64,000 bases of DNA from Paramecium sonneborni (lineage: Eukaryota; Ciliophora; Oligohymenophorea; Peniculida; Parameciidae): positions 195,312 to 259,311 of the forward strand of contig CAJJDN010000141.1 of the NCBI GenBank assembly GCA_905182985.1. The letters are read 5' to 3'. The notes below the pieces were generated by a model. The model saw nothing but the letters and a program-made list of their open reading frames with translations. It did not search any database and was not told the DNA's origin. The position numbers and the translations under genes were made by a program. Shown piece after piece: positions 1-12,443 of this stretch (its first letter is position 1; every line of letters begins with the position of its first letter).

Positions 1-447
1 TTACTATGGATGAAATCAATTGTTAAAGTCAATTATTTAAAATAGTAACGACAAAGACTCTCCCCAAAACAGCCAGTCTTAGCTATAAATTCAAATAGAT
101 CTCCTTTATCCAAATATTCTAAGATTAAACAATCCAAAATTAAATTCTCACCTGATTCTCCCTATATCAATAATAACTTAAATTTTACCTTGAATTTAAA
201 TTGTTAATTTTTCTTTATTCCTATTATATTTGGATGACTCAATTTCTCCAAGATTATTGTTTCATTATGACTTCTGATATCACTACTAATACAAGTATAC
301 ACTTTTATGGCATAATAAACTTATGTATTCACATCCTATACTTGATAGACACTATCATTATTAAAATTGTTACTTCGCCATTGATCCAATACCTAATAGT
401 TTAACGAATTTATATTCATTCACAACAGCACCAATCAATTGATCCAT
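1..447 (-). CDS. Protein kinase, N-terminal part (runs off window start)
   Basis: Translated with TAA/TAG as Gln from the ATG at 447-445. The N-terminus contains a glycine-loop-like stretch GIGSMANVYQ, then a beta-3 motif YYAIK and a segment like the C-helix and beta-4/5 strands (LEKLSHPNIIGI, ILEYLDKGDLFEFI), ending at FIHS just before where the catalytic HRD would be. This is the N-lobe of a Ser/Thr kinase, most like the CAMK/AMPK-type families. Two introns are needed, at 352-373 (22 nt) and 161-187 (27 nt), both GTA...TAG. The C-lobe lies outside the window, so the subfamily, activation loop and any regulatory tail cannot be judged. Divergently arranged with the RING gene that starts 100 bp away. 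Confidence 0.85.
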
Positions 448-546
448 TAATATAAATATAAATTATGCTTACGTAATATCTCATTTTTTAATTCTGAGAA
501 AAAAACAAAAAATGTTATAACTTTTTGATTATTATTAAAAATATAA
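448..546. promoter_or_regulatory. Short divergent promoter region
   Basis: This 99-bp AT-rich gap separates the start codons of the minus-strand kinase and the plus-strand RING gene, so it must carry both promoters. No recognisable box can be picked out. Confidence 0.4.
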
Positions 547-1182
547 ATGAATAATCAAAAATAAGATGACGAAAAATACAAAAAATTTTAATGCAAAATA
601 TGCTTAGATCTAGCAACAGAGCCTGTTATCACTCCATGTGGTCATCTCTATTGTTGGCAATGTCTTTACACTGTAATATATATAAAATAAATCTAGTGGG
701 CTTAAAAGAAGAATCCATTAGTATGTCCATATTGTTCTAATGTTTTTGAACTTAACAAAGTTACTACCATTTTTACAGGAGACTCTAAAGAATCAAAATC
801 ATCAGAAATACCAAAAAGACCTTCAAATCCAAGACAAGAATAGAACAATTAATAATAATAAAATTAACCTTTTGGAAACTTTTAATTTGGTTTCAGTTTT
901 GGAATGCCATTCATGATGATGTCTAATTTCAATTTTGGATAAGGATAATAAGCTAATACAAGAACTTTTATGTTCATTTTCTTTCTTGGATTTTTTCTTA
1001 TGAATTTTCTACCTATCTTTAGTTCCTTTTTCTAAGAAACTCCATAATAAACATAAAGACAATCAAGAAGACATCATTAAGAAACATCTGAAGAGTATTT
1101 TATCAATATTGGAATAAGTTTTGCAATTATTCTTGGTTTTGCTGGCCTCAATTATGTGGCTAAAAAGATTTTGAACAATTGA
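547..1182 (+). CDS. ER-anchored RING E3 ubiquitin ligase, RNF5/RNF185 (RMA1) type
   Basis: A 203-residue protein with one 24-nt intron (673-696, GTA...TAG). The C3HC4 RING is at the N-terminus: C16, C19, C31, H33, C36, C39, C52, C55, with the family signature [11 protein letters not shown]. The C-terminal half has two hydrophobic segments (about 124-146 and 175-197), the last followed by a basic end. An N-terminal RING with a C-terminal membrane hairpin and a total of about 200 residues is the layout of RNF5/RNF185, ligases of the ER membrane that feed ER-associated degradation. The function is known for the family; localisation here is inferred from the hydrophobic segments. The middle is Gln/Asn/Phe/Gly-rich and low complexity. 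Confidence 0.88.
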
Positions 1183-2012
1183 TAAACATGTAATAATTTT
1201 TATCTGAAGTAATCTCAATTTAAATTTATATTATAAATATCACTCATTAATAATTTTTTCATTAAATTTTTTTAACATTAATATTAACATAGTTCAAAAT
1301 CTATTTTTATTTTATAATAACTTCTTTATGGTGCTCTTTTTTTTTTAATCAAAAATGATTTTGTTATTCCTATCCTATTAAAAATTTTAAACCTAAAAAC
1401 TTTTCAAATATTCAATGAATTTAAGTTTTTTTTAACAAAATAAATATACTCTTATCATTGAATCTATTCAATACAACATTATACAAAGTAGAGGATATTC
1501 TAAAAGGATTTTTTATAAATAGTAATGTTTCATTACTTATTTAAGGTTGTTCCATAGTTTCCAGCCTAAAAAAAGATTAACTTATTATAATTTCTAATTT
1601 CCTTTCTACTAATAATTGTCGGAGAATAATTTTGTCAATATAGATTATCTGATATATATTAATGTATTTATATAGATATATATATGAGAAAGTCATATTT
1701 TGAATTGATTTTTATAAATCTCTAACTCAAGTTCTCTTACTTGTCTTCCAAGTGTCTTGTATTTTTTTAAGTAAGTATTCACTCTCAACTATTTGTTCTT
1801 TATAATTTTATTTATTATAGTATAGATCACTGTCTATATCTCTTTTTGAAGCTCTTGTTTATATTTCATCAATTTAAATTAATAAATTGTTTCATGAGAA
1901 TATTAATTTATTTTAAAATCGAATCTTGTTAACTAATTATTATTCAGCACTTTTTTTTTATATTTATCCACTATTTTATATTAAATGTAGGATTTTATGT
2001 ATTAATTAAATA
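1183..2012. other. Intergenic, 830 bp, no clear gene
   Basis: AT-rich with no gene I can support. An open stretch on the minus strand at 1693-1869 (59 codons, rich in Lys, Gln and Glu) reads like a short coiled coil and could be a remnant, but it has no neighbours in frame and no recognisable domain. Confidence 0.4.
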
Positions 2013-3160
2013 ATGTAAATTCTTTTCACTCCAGGACCTCTTTTAACAACTAAAACTGTTAAAGAAGCTGCTTTAGTTGATATGGGTTCAAGAGATCCAA
2101 AATTTATCTAAATAATTCAAAATATTAGATCGAGTTTGTTGAAATTATCAAATGTAGATGAAAAAGATTATACAGCAGTACTTCTCTAAGGAAGTGGTAC
2201 ATATGCAATTGAAGCAACATTTCATACTGTATTGAAAAGAGAAACAGATAAGTAATTAAATCAAATTTTGAAATTAGAGTACTTGTAGTTTCAAATGGAG
2301 CTTATGGAGAGAGACAAGCTAAAATATTATCTGCTATAAATAAAAAATATGTAAAATTATCATATGATGAAAATCAAAAATGTGTAATTGAAGATATCAT
2401 TAAAGCAATTTAAGAAGATCCAGAAATTACTCATTTAAGTATGGTACATTCTGAGACAACTTCTGGAATTATTAATGATATTGATTTTATTCACAAATTA
2501 AATAGAAAAGTAGTATTTATATTGGATGCTGTCAGTTCATTTGGAGCTTATGAAATTCCAGTTTCAAAATTAAATATCGATTTCTTAATATCAACAAGCA
2601 ATAAAAATATATAAGGTTTACCTGGATTTGCCTTTGTAATTGCAAATAAATAATTATTATCTCAATGCAAAGGCAATGCTAATTCTTTAGTACTTGATCT
2701 ATATGATCAAGAAGAATATATGCTTAAAACTTCATAGTTCAGATTTACACCTCCAACACATGTATTAAGATGCTTTGAATGTGCCTTAAAAGAATTTGAA
2801 GAAGAAGGAAGCATTAAAGGAAGATAAAAAAGATATACAGAATTATAACAATTTTTATCGTAAGAAATGCAAAACTTGGGATTTAAACTTTTCGTTGATC
2901 CTAAAGATTAAGGTTGTATTATAACTACATTCCTCTTCCCAAAAGATCCCAAATTTAATTTCAATTGTAATAAATAATTAATATCTATAGAATTTTATGA
3001 TTATTTAGCAAACAAAAATCTTATTATTTATCCTGGAAAAATGACTAAGGCAGAAACCTTTAGAATAGGCTCTATTGGTGCCTTAACAATGGATCATATG
3101 ATATCACTTATTGAAGAAATTAAAACATACATAACAGATACAAATTTGTAAGTTTCATGA
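2013..3160 (+). CDS. phnW: 2-aminoethylphosphonate--pyruvate transaminase
   Basis: A 373-residue class V PLP-dependent aminotransferase, full length for the family, with one 26-nt intron (2252-2277). It starts with [19 protein letters not shown], the N-terminus typical of AEP transaminase. Further family marks are [27 protein letters not shown], and the PLP-lysine motif STSNKNIQGLPGFAF with the Schiff-base lysine at K189, then [10 protein letters not shown] and LIIYPGK near the end. The enzyme moves the amino group of 2-aminoethylphosphonate to pyruvate, giving phosphonoacetaldehyde and alanine. Ciliates are known for 2-aminoethylphosphonate in membrane lipids, so turnover of that head group is the likely role. 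Serine-pyruvate transaminase is the main alternative, but the motifs favour PhnW. The start is the only ATG that gives the family N-terminus. Confidence 0.88.
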
Positions 3161-3568
3161 GAAATTATTGTATTCTAATTTATCATCAATTTATTTTCTT
3201 AAAAAATATAATAGATAAAAACTCAATCATTAATCAACCTAAATTAATCATAATTAAAAAATATAAACTAATTAATAAAAAATAAAAATATATTATGTGC
3301 AAGAATTTAAAGTAATTTAAAATTTGATAACTTAATTCTTGTTTCGATTATAATGATTTCTGTAAAAATAATTTATCTATAATTTGATATTAAATAGATA
3401 TAAAAAAGTTTGTTATAATATTTAAAAAATTTTTTAATCAAATAAGAAGTAAATTAATTTCTAACAATTATTGATATTCTAAAAAAGAAAGAAGTTTAAT
3501 ATAATGTATTTGTAATATTGTTTCACATAAAAATATAAAGATTTACAATAAATGAATAATATATAAAT
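3161..3568. other. Intergenic between convergent genes
   Basis: 408 bp between the end of phnW and the end of a minus-strand gene. It is AT-rich with many TGA codons in all frames; I see no gene. Confidence 0.5.
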
Positions 3569-5102
3569 TCATTTTAGTATCTGTAAAAGCATTTTTTTAT
3601 ATCTGGCAACAAAAGTAGGAATAAATTCTTTTTGAGAATGATTCGCTCTTATATAAATTTATTATGCTTTGACAAAAGGTTCTCTTTAGGTAGCAATAAA
3701 CTTACGAATGTTTAATTTGACATGTTCTAATGAAAATGATTATGTTATTCTATGATTCACCTACTATTAAATGGATAATTTATAGTTTGGATTTTCATTA
3801 ATTTTATGGTCAAACTCATATATTTCTTTGTTTTAACGATATTTTTCTGTTATTTCAAGTATCTTTTTTGGTAATTTTGGTTGTCTCTTGATGGTTGAAT
3901 TTATTGTTTAAGTTTGTTCATGATGAATTAAATTAAACTCTTTGAAATCTTTATTGGTAACAATTGTTGTAATAATTTCAATAGGATTACAATTATTGTA
4001 TTTAATAAATCTTTTTTCATCATAACTTTTTCCATTTGCAATATTAGTAAAAGGAATACTAATAGACCCTTGAATGGAAGACATAAAGTCAATGGCCTTG
4101 GTTGGAAGTGTTTTCTCAAACATTTAAATAAATTCTTAAGCTGTAATTCTATAATAGGATTTGGATGGTTCTAAATATCCGCTGGTCCATTTTTAATGAT
4201 AAAATTCAGCTCTTTAAATATTGCCTTAATAGAAATAAGCAATCCCCATAGTATCATAACATTAGATTTCTAGATCATGGTATTCAAATGCCCATGTGTA
4301 CATCAATGCTTTTTATATTAGAACAATTTATTAGTCAAATAGCTTATAACTATAAATATATAATATTTTACTGTTTAGCGCATTAAGCTAATAATAATAG
4401 AGTTTTAACTTTCAATAAGGGATTACGAGTTAGATTTGACAATGTATAGCAATCCTTAAGAAAGTAAGTACCTTTGGAATATTCTTAGCAATCTAGAAAG
4501 AAAGTGGCTAAAAATAAGATCATTTCTGAAAAGGTTTCAGTCAACTATGTAGAATGAATAATTGAATACACTCTCTTATTATGCCAAAATCATTGGAGTT
4601 TGAAACAAATTAACAATTCTTTCTACATCTTTTCTTCTAATTATATCTTGAAATAGAAGTGAATTATCTTCAAAAAAGAGTACTATATTGTATTTTTTAT
4701 CATTTTTGTTATATCTCTATGTACTAATGAAAGAAGTCATTCTTTGTTCCTAGAAGAAGGATTAAATATATTAAATACTCTACTCATTTGATTATTTGAG
4801 TTGATTGGTGAATGAGGAGTCATATTTGGTGTTTTGATTTCAAATTCATGAAGATGACTAAAATCTAATTGTTTAACTGTTTAATCTTAAGTTCTTTCAA
4901 ATGCTGACATATCTTTTGGAAGAGGTGAGTTACGTTATGAGTAGGATTGTAATTTAGTTTAAGGTGTTTGAATAGTTGTTGGTCTGTTAGATGGACTATT
5001 AAGTAAATTTCGTAAAACAGAAGACATTTAACATTTTCTGTAATGTTTAAGTTTATCAAAAACATTTGAAGAAGTTGAAGGAGGTGAATAATTGGTTTTC
5101 AT
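3569..5102 (-). CDS. Unknown protein with TPR-like segment
   Basis: A 485-residue protein, not recognised. Three introns (4750-4778, 4545-4569, 4350-4371; 29, 25 and 22 nt, all GTA...TAG) join a continuous frame ending at TGA 3571-3569. Residues up to about 115 are Ser/Asn/Gln-rich and probably disordered. The middle has helical repeats that look like TPRs, for example the stretch ending CYDTMGIAYFYQGNIQRAEFY with the A/G/Y spacing of that repeat. The C-terminal third is basic (KRQPKLPKKILEITEKYRQN). It could be a scaffold protein. Its start lies 18 bp from the next gene's start, so the two share a promoter region. Confidence 0.75.
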
Positions 5103-5120
5103 AAATAATTATTAAAATAA

Positions 5121-7864
5121 ATGGAACCAGATAGTAAATTATTATCACTCTTAGAGAAGGTTAATAATCCTATATAATTGTTAAAAGTACATATAACAGT
5201 TAAAGTAATTGGGCAATATAATAATTATATTAGGGAGTGTATGGATTTACAGAAGATTGGAAATTGACAGATGAAACGAATCCAGGAATATTTGCTAATG
5301 TAGTTCGATATTAAGGGGAAGATTTATTTGGAAAGATTAAGGGTCGAGAATTAACAGAGAAAGAGAAGTTTGAAGAGTATTAGAAAAATAGTAAAAAGAA
5401 CAAAAAAGACACTAAGAGTCCTGAAGAAGAAGAGTAAATGAGAAAAGTATTGGCATAAGAAGAAGAAGAAGAATTAAAAAAATAATAGTATTTAGGGACA
5501 CTTTCAGAATAGGATAAATTATTTTTTATTTCTGAAGACAAATTCAAAACTTCGAGTATTTAATATGAAGAAACACATACTATAGAAATATAAAATGTAC
5601 GTTAATTAGAAGAAGAAATTTTAGAATAAAGAAATATGATTTATTTTATTCGATAACCTGCAATAACAGAAGAAGAATTAGTAAAATTGAAGAAAGGTAA
5701 GACAAAAAATTTAAATAATGCTGAATTAACATAAATAATATTTAAAGGTGTTTTTGATTTATCAGATTTATTAGAACCTGGATGTACTCATACAACAGTG
5801 AGAGCATTTTTATAATAAGAAGAAAATACAGATTGTCCAAAATATAATTGTGATAAGATGTATGTAAAAGTAGATATAGAAACAGAACCAGCACTTACAC
5901 CACTTGTAGAAGATATTCCTGTTTTAAATATTGAACCTATAATTATTTAAAGAATACCTAGTAAATTTGAATGTGTTGGACAATTTTAAAGTAAATATTT
6001 TATTACAATTTTAAAGGGGATATTAAAGAGGCTATGAAAGCATTAGATGAAGAATATACTAAACTTAATCCAAGTGATTAAAAAGCTAAAATTAGTACTA
6101 ATTTAACAATTTAAAAAAGATAGGAATTACAAAAGAAAAAAGAATCTTTTTTAAATGAAATTAATTAATCAGGAAAATATAAGATACTTTAAGATAGATT
6201 GAGATCATCAATTATAAGAGTTTGTATTGATAAATTTGCAAAAGAAGGATTATTTGTTGGAGTCAATAAGGATGAATAAGATAGATTATTTGCAGAACTT
6301 TATGTATTTATGATGGAAGAAATGTAAAATACACTTGGTGAATATGTTTTAAATAATAAAGAAGATATTCATGAAGATTTATATTCAACATATGATTAAA
6401 ATTAAAGAGAAAGAGATATAGTATTCTAATCATTAAAAGAATCTGCATATAAAAAATTTAAGAGATTTGCTGAGTAATATGAAACTATTAATCAAGTGGA
6501 TTAAGCTCTCAAATATTATACTAATATGGTATTAGTAGATCCAAAATCAGCTACTATTTTTGCTAAATATTGTTTCAAAATTTAGAGATTTAAAGCAGCT
6601 GAATAATTAATATAAATGGTTAGAGATATAGAATGGAATAAAGAAAATGAATTATTAATGGCTTGTCTTTATATTAGAAGAGAACGTTATAAAGAAGCTA
6701 TCAATATTGTATAAGCTTTACTTTAAAAAGAACCAATAAATACACTTTTTAATCTACTTATGTCATTTATATACAAATAATAAGGAAATCAAAATTTAGC
6801 TGATAAGTATTCAAGATGTACATAAAGAATATTTATGAGAACTATGGGCTTACTAACTAAAGGGTATTTTTTAATCATTTTATTTAAGATTTCCAAAATA
6901 GTAACCAGATCCTCATATTTTACCCAATTTTAAATAATAGATGATTGAATAATAAGAGAAAGCTAAAAAAGCTCCAGTTTTAACTCAAGAATAGACTGAT
7001 TAAATATAATTAGAATTAATTGAATATTTTGCATCTAGAAGTTTATTTGATTTAGCTGAAAAAGCTCTTGGAAATATCAAAGATAAAACAACTCAAAAAA
7101 TTAATATAATTAAAGCTTAGATTCATATTTTTAATGAAAATTATACAGAAGCATAAAACTTAATTCAAAAAATCTTAAATTAGAATCCAAAAAATTATGA
7201 AGTCTATTTAATTAAAGGTGCTTTATGTTATCAAACAGAATAATTTTATGAAGCAGAAGAAACTTTTCTTAAAGCTTTATCTATCTAACAAAGAAAATCT
7301 TTTGATATTCTATTAAGATTAGGATATTTGTATTTGAAGCGTAAATCTTGGTAAGATGCAAAAACTATTTTTGAAAGAGCTTTAGATTAATAAGTACCTT
7401 CAAATAGTTCCTTAACCTGGTTAGGATTGGGTATTTCAAATTTAAGATTGAAAGATCCTATAGCTGAAGAATGTCTTTGTTAAGCAAGCATTCATGAACC
7501 TTTCAATGGTGAAGTTTGGGGTTATTAAGCCTTAAATTGTTTATAATAAAAAAGAGGATAATAGGCTAAATAATGTTTATAAAGAATGGAATAAACTGAG
7601 GTTAATGATTTAGATTTATTACTTGAATTAGCAGATGAAATGTACAAATGCTAAGATTTTGAAAGTTGTAGATAAATATTGATGAGAGTTTATAATTCCA
7701 AAGTCAAAATACCTAATATGGGCTTATTATTAAAGAATCTTGGTTAAGTACATGCTGAATTGCAAAGAAAAGAAGAAGCTAAATAATATTATCAAGAATC
7801 TTTGTTATATTTAGAGAGTGCTAATGAAAAAGCAAAAGTTATTAAAGAAATTAAGATTTTATGA
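5121..7864 (+). CDS. CFAP70-like axonemal TPR protein
   Basis: An 887-residue protein. The N-terminus has a short beta-rich stretch (VHITVKGVYGF) followed by a charged insert and a region of phosphorylation-type spacing; the C-terminal 450 residues are tandem TPRs (for example LIKGALCYQTEQFYEAEETF and LRLGYLYLKRKSWQDAKTIF). This order and length match CFAP70/TTC18, an outer-dynein-associated protein of motile cilia; the assignment rests on architecture and is not certain. Introns: 5205-5233 (29 nt, TAG), 5991-6016 (26 nt) and 6864-6888 (25 nt). The last two appear to end in AAG; without removing them the frame hits TGA, and removing them gives exactly 888 codons. A single-base indel at the GGGG near 6016 is the alternative for the first of them. 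Confidence 0.65.
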
Positions 7865-8489
7865 ATCTTCTTTCATATTTCACATATTTATCTATTATTA
7901 TATATGCATATAAATTAACTTATCAATATGTTATTTAAAATTAAAATTGGCTTTCATCAAATTCTAACTTAAATTCTCTTTGAAACATTTAGAAAACCTA
8001 ATTATTCTATAAATGATCATCTGGATATAATTTTCATTCAAGAAGCTAATGCTCTTTTAATTTTAGAAGAAAACCTAATTAAGAAAAAAAATATTATATA
8101 TTATTTTTGAGATTGAATATTCTTTTATCAATTTATCTGTAAAAATGGTTTTAATTTTCGTTATCTTAGTTTAAAAATCATTATTTAATCATTTTTTAAA
8201 TCTTAAATGTATTTATTTAATCTTTTTATTATTAAATGCTGAATTATGAAGTCTATTTTTCAATTCAGATACAATACTTGATAGAAAAGGCATCTCCAAT
8301 AAATAATATAAAAAAAATAATTATTTATTTTTAAGTTAATAAAATAGCCTATTATATTCAATTAAATTATTCTTATAAAAGAAAATTAATAGAATTAGTC
8401 ATTGTAGATTAATAGATTGATATTTATCTCTTCCTTAAAATTATCTTTGTTCAGATATTTAATAATTTAATTTATATTCAAAAATATCG
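7865..8489. other. Intergenic, 625 bp, no gene seen
   Basis: Very AT-rich stretch with no supported reading frame on either strand. It holds the 3' end of the TPR gene and the promoter of the multi-ubiquitin-like gene. Confidence 0.5.
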
Positions 8490-11400
8490 ATGTTAAAATT
8501 TAAAGTTATCTTTGAAGGCAAAGAAATCAATTCAGAAAGTCTACCTTAGAAACAGATTCAAGAATTTATTAATAAATTAATTTCTACTTTGAAATTGTTA
8601 AATGAAAATAAAGTGTTTGGAATTTTCATGAATGGATCTGAACTCAAAAAAGATAAAACATTCTCTGATTATAAGGTTAAAAGTGGATGTATTTTAGAAC
8701 TAAAACCTACAATAATTTATGAATACATTTTTCTTAAAATAATCGGATAATAGAAAACATGTTTTCCATATATTTGTTCAGGAGAAAAGGCTCAGAAACT
8801 TTATGATGATGTTGCAAAGGAATTAAATCTCTCAAATTAATCATTTACACTTTTGTTTCAAGGAGTTCCATTAGATAGGAATAAATAATTAATTGAATAT
8901 AATCTTGTTTCAAATTCTATTATTAATTGTGAAGATGGATTAAGAATATAACCATAAATTACAGTCAAAATTTAGTATAATAATTAAGATTATAACTTTG
9001 TACTTAATCAGGAAAGTCGTATATCTGACTTAGAGTATTAAATAAAATAAAAGTTTAATAATAAAGATTTCTATCTTTTGAAGAATGGAGAATAAGAATT
9101 GTAATCCAATCAAAAAATAAATACTTTGAATGCTAATTACATTTTGGTATCTTTGAAAAATTAATTTCTCTAAATAACACCCTAATAATAAATTATATAA
9201 AAAGAACCATAATAAGAAATTATACAAAGAATACCTTAATAATAAATTATATAAAAAGAAACTTAATAAGAAATTATATAAAGAACACCCTAATAAGAAA
9301 TTATATAAAAAGAACCTTAATAATAAATTATATAAAAAGAAACTTAATAAGAAATTATGTAAAAAGAACTTTAATAATAAATTATATAAAAAGAACCCTA
9401 ATAAGAAATTGTATAAAAAGAGCCTTAATAATAAATTATATAAAAAGAACCTTAATAATAAATTATATAAAAAGAACCTTAATAATAAATTATATCAAAA
9501 TAACCTTAATAAGAAATTATGTAAAAAGAACTTTAATAATAAATTATATAAAAAGAACCCTAATAAGAAATTGTATAAAAAGAACCCTAAATATAGATTA
9601 AAAGGTCATTTACATCATAAAAAATAAAAATATTAAAAGACCCTTTAAAAGGTGAAATATAGTAATTCTAATTTATATGCAATGATGATAAATAATTTGA
9701 GAAACACTTGGCTTTGAAAGTTTTAATTCAGAATGAAATTCGGAATATATAAATACCTGAAAATACTGTAGTTTAACAAATTGAAGAATAACTTAAGGCT
9801 GAATTTAAATTTCCTTTTGCAATCAGGTTATTTTATAAGAATTAAATTTTAAATTCTAATGAGACCTTAGCATAATAAATTGTTAAAGAAATAGAAAGTT
9901 TTTAGATAACGTTAAATTTAATTTATGAATAAAATCCAGTAATTACTGTTAAACGCTCTATGGATACCACTATTAAGTAAATTGAGGATTTTATAATTTC
10001 ATAGAATAAACTTAATATAAATATACATGTTTAATTAGATGGAATTGTTCTAGATTCAAGTAAGACTTTAAGGGAGCTTTAGATTAGAGATAACACAAAT
10101 CTTTATTTAAAAAATAATATAAAACTTGTAATCCAAAGAGGCGATGATATAATTGACTACTATGCTTTAGAAGATACAAACACAAAGTAATTATCTGAAG
10201 ACCTTACTAAAAAGCATCATTTTAAACCTCCTTTCATTCTCTAAAAAGAAAGTGGAGATAAATTAAAATCAAACTTAACTCTTAAGCAATAAGGATTACA
10301 AAATAATCATATAATTTTTGTGATTGAAGAGAAGTTGATAGAAATTAACCTGATGTATTAGAATAATAAAAAATTAATTTCAGTTGAAGAAAATTCAATA
10401 GTTTCGGATTTGATTAACCTCACTTAAGAATAGTTCTCAATTTAAGGGTAAATATAACTAAATCTTGAAGGTAATCAAATTTTAAATCCTAATGATACAT
10501 TAAGCAATTAAAAAGTTTAAATGGGGAGCAACTTATAAGTTTTATTGGTTGCTTAAGATAATCAAATTCCTTAACCTCCTTTTCCTCAAAAAACTTTATT
10601 AGCTAAAAATGTCTCTAATGGTTCTATATTAGATGGAGCCAAAAACGAAAATTAAGAACAGCCACCTTTAGAATAAATAAAAATTTTCATTAATATTGGG
10701 AATTAAAAAGAAATTATGAATGTTAAAGTTAATTTTAAAGTGATAGAATTGATAAAATATATATAATAAATCTATTATCTTAAAGAAAAGTTTTAATTAA
10801 GTTTAGAAGATAAAGTAATGTTAAATGATGAATTAACATTAGCTGAATACAAAGTTCAATAGGAAGACAATTTATTTGTAATTTTTAATTAGGAATAAAA
10901 TCTATAATAAAACTAAAATCCGTAATAAAACTAATATTCATTAAACTATAATACTTAATATAACTAAAATCAATAATATAAATAATATCCATATTGTAAC
11001 TAAAATTCATTTTAAAACTAGTACTCATATTTTAACTAAAATTCATTTTAAAACTAATACTCATAATTTAACTAAAATCGATAATTTAACTAAAATTAAT
11101 TATCAAATTAGAAAACAGAATATAACTAAATTCCATCAGATAATTCGTAAATACAAAAATTTCAATAGAGTTCTTAAATTTTCTAACAAAATGTCGGTTT
11201 GGAATTAAATTAGAAATTTCCTTAAAAATTTAATCGTTAAATGAGTTAAGAATTTCCCCGATAACTGATGGGATAATAAAACTCATAAATAATACATCCA
11301 TTTGCATAAGCAAAAGTTTAACTTCGATATAATAATAATATATTAATTTAGGAAATGGATAGTAGTATGAGTGTTGGGGCCTTAGAGAAATTGGCTTAGG

Positions 11401-11771
11401 AATAATATAAAATATATGAACCAATATAAATAGAAAAATAAGGATAGGTTTTGAACTCTCAATAGATTATTGGTGGGTTGAATTTAATAAATTTGGAAAT
11501 TTTGGATATAGTAATAAAATAACCATCAAATCCATTTTTTATATAAGAATTGAGTTTGATAATTAAAGTGAAAGAGAATGAGAATGCTATTGAAATTTCG
11601 ATAGATTAAGAGAGTAAGGTATCCTAATTGATAGAATTCTTGAAATAAAATTATAATATTAATGAGACAGTAGAATTATGGTAAAATCAAATCTAATTAT
11701 ATGAAAATAAAAGCTTAAAGGAGTAGAATGTTTAAAATAAGAGTTAATTGACTCTAAAGTAAAAGAATTGA
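8490..11771 (+). CDS. Large protein of tandem ubiquitin-like domains with a Gln-rich repeat
   Basis: An intronless 1,093-residue frame. It is built of repeated segments of roughly 70-80 residues, each with the ubiquitin-like pattern of a beta-strand start (MLKFKVIFEG, ITVKIQYNNQ, IKIFINIGNQ), a central helix and an ending of the L-x-D/E-x-x-L-V/I type (for example FQGVPLDRNKQLIEYNLV). I estimate eight to ten such units. Between the third and fourth lies a 15-unit repeat of nine residues, consensus IIQKEPQQQ (residues about 233-367). A second Gln/Asn/Tyr-rich tract with NQ-Y-S repeats follows residue 810. No ubiquitin C-terminal GG cleavage sites are visible, so this is not a polyubiquitin precursor. 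Possibly a scaffold; the function is unknown. Confidence 0.75.
9184..9594 (+). repeat. 27-bp tandem repeat inside the multi-UBL gene
   Basis: About 15 imperfect copies of a 27-bp unit based on ATTATATAAAAAGAACC followed by TAATAAXAA, each coding for nine residues close to IIQKEPQQQ. Length is kept at multiples of three, and changes are mostly substitutions such as CCT to ACT or CTT, so the array is under coding constraint. It is translated low-complexity sequence, not a CRISPR array. Confidence 0.85.
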
Positions 11772-11799
11772 AATATAAATCATCTTATGTTATAAAATT

Positions 11800-12418
11800 T
11801 CATAAATCTTTTGCATCTTCAAAACTTAAGATAAATAAAGTGTGAGGATAATAGCTGACACCTCTTTCATCAGTCTTAAACTAATAAGAGACTTGGCATG
11901 TAAATCCAGAGGCATTTAATATTCCCTTATTGATTTTCATTATTTCTTACTTTAAGAATTCCACACATAAATTATGCAGGTGAAATATGACCTTCTTCTG
12001 AAATATATTTAAGAAGTAAAGGATTTTCATCTCTAATAAGAAAATCATTAGGTCTATCCTTTAACTTTTCAATTGATTCTGCTTATCTACCAAAGAGATG
12101 TTTCCAAAACTATGAATTATGAATATATTTGTAATTTACAATTCCTTAAATGAATCTCAATTATTCGACTAATTTAGTTTCTCTTTTATTTCTTTCTCTA
12201 AGACTAACAACTTCATAGAGTCTAATTCCAACTGAGACTCCTAATTGTTCCATTTTTGAATTCATTTCATTGTAATCATTACCATGTTTTCTTTTTAAAT
12301 AGCAAATATATCTAGATATTGAATGAAAATACTCTGAAAAGACATAATTGAATGTACAGAAATTTTATTCAGGTCTTTATTATCTAATATTTTTGTCAAA
12401 AAATTAAAATTTTTTCAT
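11800..12418 (-). CDS. TRAPPC5: TRAPP complex subunit 5 (Trs31/TRAPPC5)
   Basis: A 197-residue protein, the normal family length. It follows the TRAPPC5 family through its length: FNYVFSEYFHSI, LGVSVGIRLYEVVSLRERNK, FWKHLFGRQAESIEKL, then ENPLLLKYISEEGHISPAQF and GILNASGFTCQVSYQ near the end. TRAPPC5 is a core Bet3-family subunit of the TRAPP tether, the exchange factor for Rab1/Rab11 GTPases at the ER-Golgi and Golgi. One intron at 11926-11950 (25 nt, starts GTAAGA) appears to end in AAG; splicing there restores the conserved C-terminus, which is otherwise out of frame. The start ATG gives the conserved N-terminal alignment. It begins 26 bp downstream of the glutamine synthetase stop, on the same strand. 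Confidence 0.9.
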
Positions 12419-12443
12419 GATTATATAAATAAACAAAATATTT

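Noticed and set aside
5991..6030. One-base deletion in the G run as a frameshift in the CFAP70-like gene.
   Set aside because: A 26-nt intron of normal size starting GTAAAT and ending AAG explains the frame equally well and fits the other AAG introns; kept as the second choice.
9184..9594. CRISPR-like array of 27-bp repeats.
   Set aside because: There are no spacers; units are contiguous and translated, and the organism is a ciliate.
9409..9627. Plus-strand frame of Lys/Asn/Leu repeats.
   Set aside because: It is an alternative frame of the 27-bp repeat inside the multi-ubiquitin-like gene, whose main frame continues without a break on both sides.
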